Assembly: GCA_017540945.1 (NCBI GenBank)
Contig: JAFYAB010000089.1
Location: forward strand, 1-6,782
From: Oscillospiraceae bacterium
Lineage (GTDB): Bacteria; Bacillota_A; Clostridia; Oscillospirales; Oscillospiraceae
Reading direction: 5' to 3'
Length of the DNA stretch: 6,782 bases
Shown one piece after another: positions 4,976 through 6,782 of the stretch (position 1 is the stretch's first letter; each line of letters opens with the position of its first letter). Position numbers and translations under genes: made by a program. The notes below the pieces were generated by a model, which did not search any database, was not told where the DNA came from, and saw nothing but the letters and a program-made list of their open reading frames with translations.

Positions 4976-6595
4976 ATGAAACTGCAATCTAAAAAAGCGC
5001 CCCGGCTTGGCGTACTGCTGCTGGTTTTGCTGATGCTGGCAACTCTGATCCCCAGCGTATTTGCCGCTGACGCACCCGCTGAGACTTCTGCGCCGGAGGA
5101 AACCATGGTCGCCCTGGGCGAAGCCCCCGAAGTCGTGGCTGCTCCTGAGGCCACGGAAAAGGCCGGCGACGCCCCCGCCGGAGAAGTCCTGACCACCGGC
5201 ACGGAGGAAGCCGCGTCCGACGAATGGACCTGCAAGGTCTGCTCCACCGTCAACGAGGGCGGCGACGCCTGCAAGAAGTGCGGCGCCTCCCGTCCCACCA
5301 CCGTGCTGTCGATCATCGCGCTGGTGGTTCTGGCCGTGGTCATCGCCATCGGCTTCATCAAGAAGGTCAACCTGGGCTTCCTGGCCATCGGCGCGGCCTT
5401 CATCCTGTCCATGGTGGCCGGCATCGGCCCCAAGTACGTCACCAAGGCCTTCGACTCCGACATGTTCGTCACCCTGGTGGGCGTCACCTTCCTCTTCGGC
5501 ATGGCCTCCCAGAACGGCACCCTGGACCTCTTCTCCAAGAAGGTCGTGGCCCTGGTGGGCAAGCGCACCGTGCTGATCCCCATTCTGATGTTCTTCCTCT
5601 CCGCCTTCATCTCCGCCATCGGCCCCGGCCACATCGCCGCCGGCATCCTGATGACCACCTTCGCGGTGTACCTGGCCTTTGAGATGAAGATCAACCCCAT
5701 CACCACCGCCCTCTTTGCCAAGCTGGGCGCCAACGCCGGCTGCGCCTCCCCCCTGTCCCTGACCGGTCAGCTGGGTCTGAAGCTCACCAACAACCTGGTC
5801 TCCGACGTCACCAACGCCGACATCGTGGAGCGGCTGGGCTTCAGCGGCCTGCACTTCTTCATGGCGACTCTGGTCTCCGGCTTCATCTTTACCCTGCTGC
5901 TCTACGTCTTCACCAAGAGCTACAAGGTCAAGGCGGACAACCCCCTGAAGCTGAAGGACATCCCCAGGTTCAACTGGAAGCAGTGGGTCACCATCGGCGC
6001 CATCGTGATGATGGTCGTCCTCTGCATCGGCTTCCAGATGAACACCGGCCTCACCGCCTTCGTCATGGCCTCGATCCTGGTCCTGCTCCAGTGCGCGGAC
6101 GAGAAGAAGGCCATCAAGGGCATCCCCTGGGGCACCCTGGTCTTCATCTGCGGCGTGGGCGTGCTGGTCTCCGTCATCGACATGATGGGCGGCATCGACA
6201 TGATCTCCGGCCTGCTGCAGAAGCTGATGGGGCCCAGCACCGCGACCCCCGTCCTGGCCGCCACCTCCGGCATCCTGTCCTGGGTCAGCTCCACCACCGG
6301 TGTGGTCATGCCCGCCATGTTCAAGATGCTCCCCAACATCCTGCGGAGCTTCGGGACCAGCGTCAACTACATGGAGCTGATCTCCGCCATCACCGCCACC
6401 TCCTTCGCGGCGGCCATCTCCCCGCTGTCCACCGGCGGCGCCATCATCATGTCCTCCTACTCCGCCTCCAAGGAGACCACCAACGAGGAGATGAACAAAA
6501 TCTTCAAGTTCCTGTTCCTGCTCTCCGTGGCCAACGTTCTGCTGAACGTCCTGCTCTCCTGGATCGGCGTGTTCCGGCTGGGCGGCCTGTTCTGA
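4976..6595 (+). CDS. MatC-like dicarboxylate carrier with signal peptide and zinc-ribbon extension
   Basis: This 539-residue membrane protein lies 19 bp after the isomerase stop, with SD GAGG at 4965-4968. From about residue 108 it resembles MatC/IT-superfamily carriers: 'VNLGFLAIGAAFILSMVAGI' (131-150) and 'LVGVTFLFGMASQNGTLDL' (167-185) are close to the MatC N-terminal pattern. About eleven to twelve hydrophobic segments follow to the C-terminus, including 'SAITATSFAAAISPLSTGG' (470-488). It probably imports the di- or tricarboxylate used by the isomerase, using an ion gradient. The first ~107 residues are unusual. They comprise a signal-peptide-like segment (basic MKLQSKKAPR, hydrophobic 11-24, possible cleavage after 'SVFA' at 30), an Ala/Glu/Pro-rich acidic linker (31-83), and a ribbon with C86-x2-C89-x9-C99-x2-C102 introduced by 'EWTC', much like a RanBP2-type or Firmicute zinc ribbon. 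MatC-type proteins normally start near residue 108. The frame is continuous, so this looks like a real fusion. Confidence 0.8.
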   Translation: MKLQSKKAPRLGVLLLVLLMLATLIPSVFAADAPAETSAPEETMVALGEAPEVVAAPEATEKAGDAPAGEVLTTGTEEAASDEWTCKVCSTVNEGGDACKKCGASRPTTVLSIIALVVLAVVIAIGFIKKVNLGFLAIGAAFILSMVAGIGPKYVTKAFDSDMFVTLVGVTFLFGMASQNGTLDLFSKKVVALVGKRTVLIPILMFFLSAFISAIGPGHIAAGILMTTFAVYLAFEMKINPITTALFAKLGANAGCASPLSLTGQLGLKLTNNLVSDVTNADIVERLGFSGLHFFMATLVSGFIFTLLLYVFTKSYKVKADNPLKLKDIPRFNWKQWVTIGAIVMMVVLCIGFQMNTGLTAFVMASILVLLQCADEKKAIKGIPWGTLVFICGVGVLVSVIDMMGGIDMISGLLQKLMGPSTATPVLAATSGILSWVSSTTGVVMPAMFKMLPNILRSFGTSVNYMELISAITATSFAAAISPLSTGGAIIMSSYSASKETTNEEMNKIFKFLFLLSVANVLLNVLLSWIGVFRLGGLF

Positions 6596-6617
6596 CAGAG
6601 CAAACGCAAATACAAGC

Positions 6618-6645
6618 GCCGACGCCCGCCCCTTCCGGCGTCGGC
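6618..6645 (+). terminator. Hairpin after the operon, possible terminator
   Basis: GCCGACGCC (6618-6626) pairs perfectly with GGCGTCGGC (6637-6645) around a 10-nt loop, 22 bp past the carrier's stop codon. The stem is strong and well placed, but it is followed by ACGTCCTC and then an A-run, not a T-run. It is therefore atypical as an intrinsic terminator and may rather protect the 3' end of the transcript. Confidence 0.45.
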
Positions 6646-6694
6646 ACGTCCTCAAAAAAAGAAAGGGCGCGTTGCAAAATAGCGTCTGAAAACA

Positions 6695-6735
6695 AAGGCA
6701 CCAGCTTTCCCCGAAAAAGGGGTTGGCTGGTGTCT
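6695..6735. repeat. Imperfect long hairpin near the right window edge
   Basis: CACCAGC (6699-6705) pairs with GCTGGTG (6726-6732), extended outward with one G-T pair to AGG/TCT. Inside, CCCC (6709-6712) pairs with GGGG (6719-6722) around GAAAAA. There is no coding content in 6596-6782. This and the repeat at 6736-6782 may be part of a further intergenic or mobile element that continues beyond the window. Confidence 0.5.
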
Positions 6736-6782
6736 CTGTTTGTGGTAAAATTAAGTCGTGACACAAAACATTACCACAACAG
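6736..6782. repeat. Inverted repeat running off the window end
   Basis: CTGTTTGTGGTAA (6736-6748) is complementary to TTACCACAACAG (6771-6782) with a single extra T, a 12-bp arm that stops only because the window stops. The 22-bp centre is AT-rich. Beyond the edge the pairing might continue, since the left side reads GGTGTCT before CTG. Confidence 0.55.

Noticed and set aside
4740..4979. 79-residue + strand frame overlapping the end of the isomerase
   Set aside because: Out-of-frame shadow of the isomerase gene, Arg/His/Pro rich, with no convincing independent start.
3718..5733. 671-residue open frame on the - strand across the isomerase and carrier
   Set aside because: It is antisense to two recognisable genes whose GC-rich third positions suppress stop codons on the other strand. 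The translation is low-complexity (His/Gly/Asp/Val rich) with no family pattern.
4886..6766. 626-residue open frame on the - strand across the carrier gene
   Set aside because: Same cause: it is antisense to the carrier, dominated by Gly, Asp, His and Gln, with no recognisable domain.

Overview
The window reads like accessory chromosomal DNA from a gut-type anaerobic Firmicute, probably Oscillospiraceae/Ruminococcaceae. The main operon is GC-rich with strongly C/G-ending codons, the ribosome-binding sites are purine-rich, the promoters are AT-rich, and there is a structured 'GTAGGGGC…GCCCCTAC' intergenic repeat of a kind I associate with that group. The taxonomic call is an inference from style, not from a marker gene.

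Layout. (1) Positions 1-1752 are an apparently intact insertion sequence. It carries an IS1182-type DDE transposase on the + strand and is bounded by 19-bp perfect terminal inverted repeats. The left repeat starts at base 1, so the left flank cannot be seen. (2) Positions 1779-2138 (- strand) encode a small single-pass membrane protein resembling DUF3592, with a good promoter and Shine-Dalgarno (SD) site. It points tail-to-tail at the IS. (3) Positions 2163-2409 hold that promoter, a degenerate 7-bp tandem repeat and a very GC-rich foldable block, with no gene. (4) Positions 2410-3348 (- strand) encode a LysR-type regulator. (5) Positions 3349-3813 form a divergent intergenic region. It contains a 144-bp MITE-like element with an apparent 8-bp target duplication inside the lysR leader, a predicted lysR promoter, two dyads that could be operators, and a 20-bp perfect inverted repeat. 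(6) Positions 3814-4956 and 4976-6595 (+ strand) form a two-gene operon: a PrpF-family isomerase and a MatC/IT-superfamily dicarboxylate carrier. The carrier has an unusual N-terminal extension made of a signal peptide, an acidic Ala/Glu/Pro linker and a four-cysteine zinc ribbon. (7) Positions 6596-6782 are non-coding and carry several hairpins.

How the genes fit together: the LysR regulator is divergent from the operon and probably controls it in response to the transported acid or a derivative. The carrier would import a di- or tricarboxylate, and the PrpF-like enzyme would shift its double bond by cis-trans or allylic isomerisation, as 2-methylaconitate, 4-oxalomesaconate and 3-methylitaconate isomerases do. 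No methylcitrate-cycle gene (acnD, prpC, prpB) is visible, so the substrate is undetermined. The most notable items are the zinc-ribbon/signal-peptide fusion on the carrier and the MITE-like insertion between the lysR promoter and its start codon.
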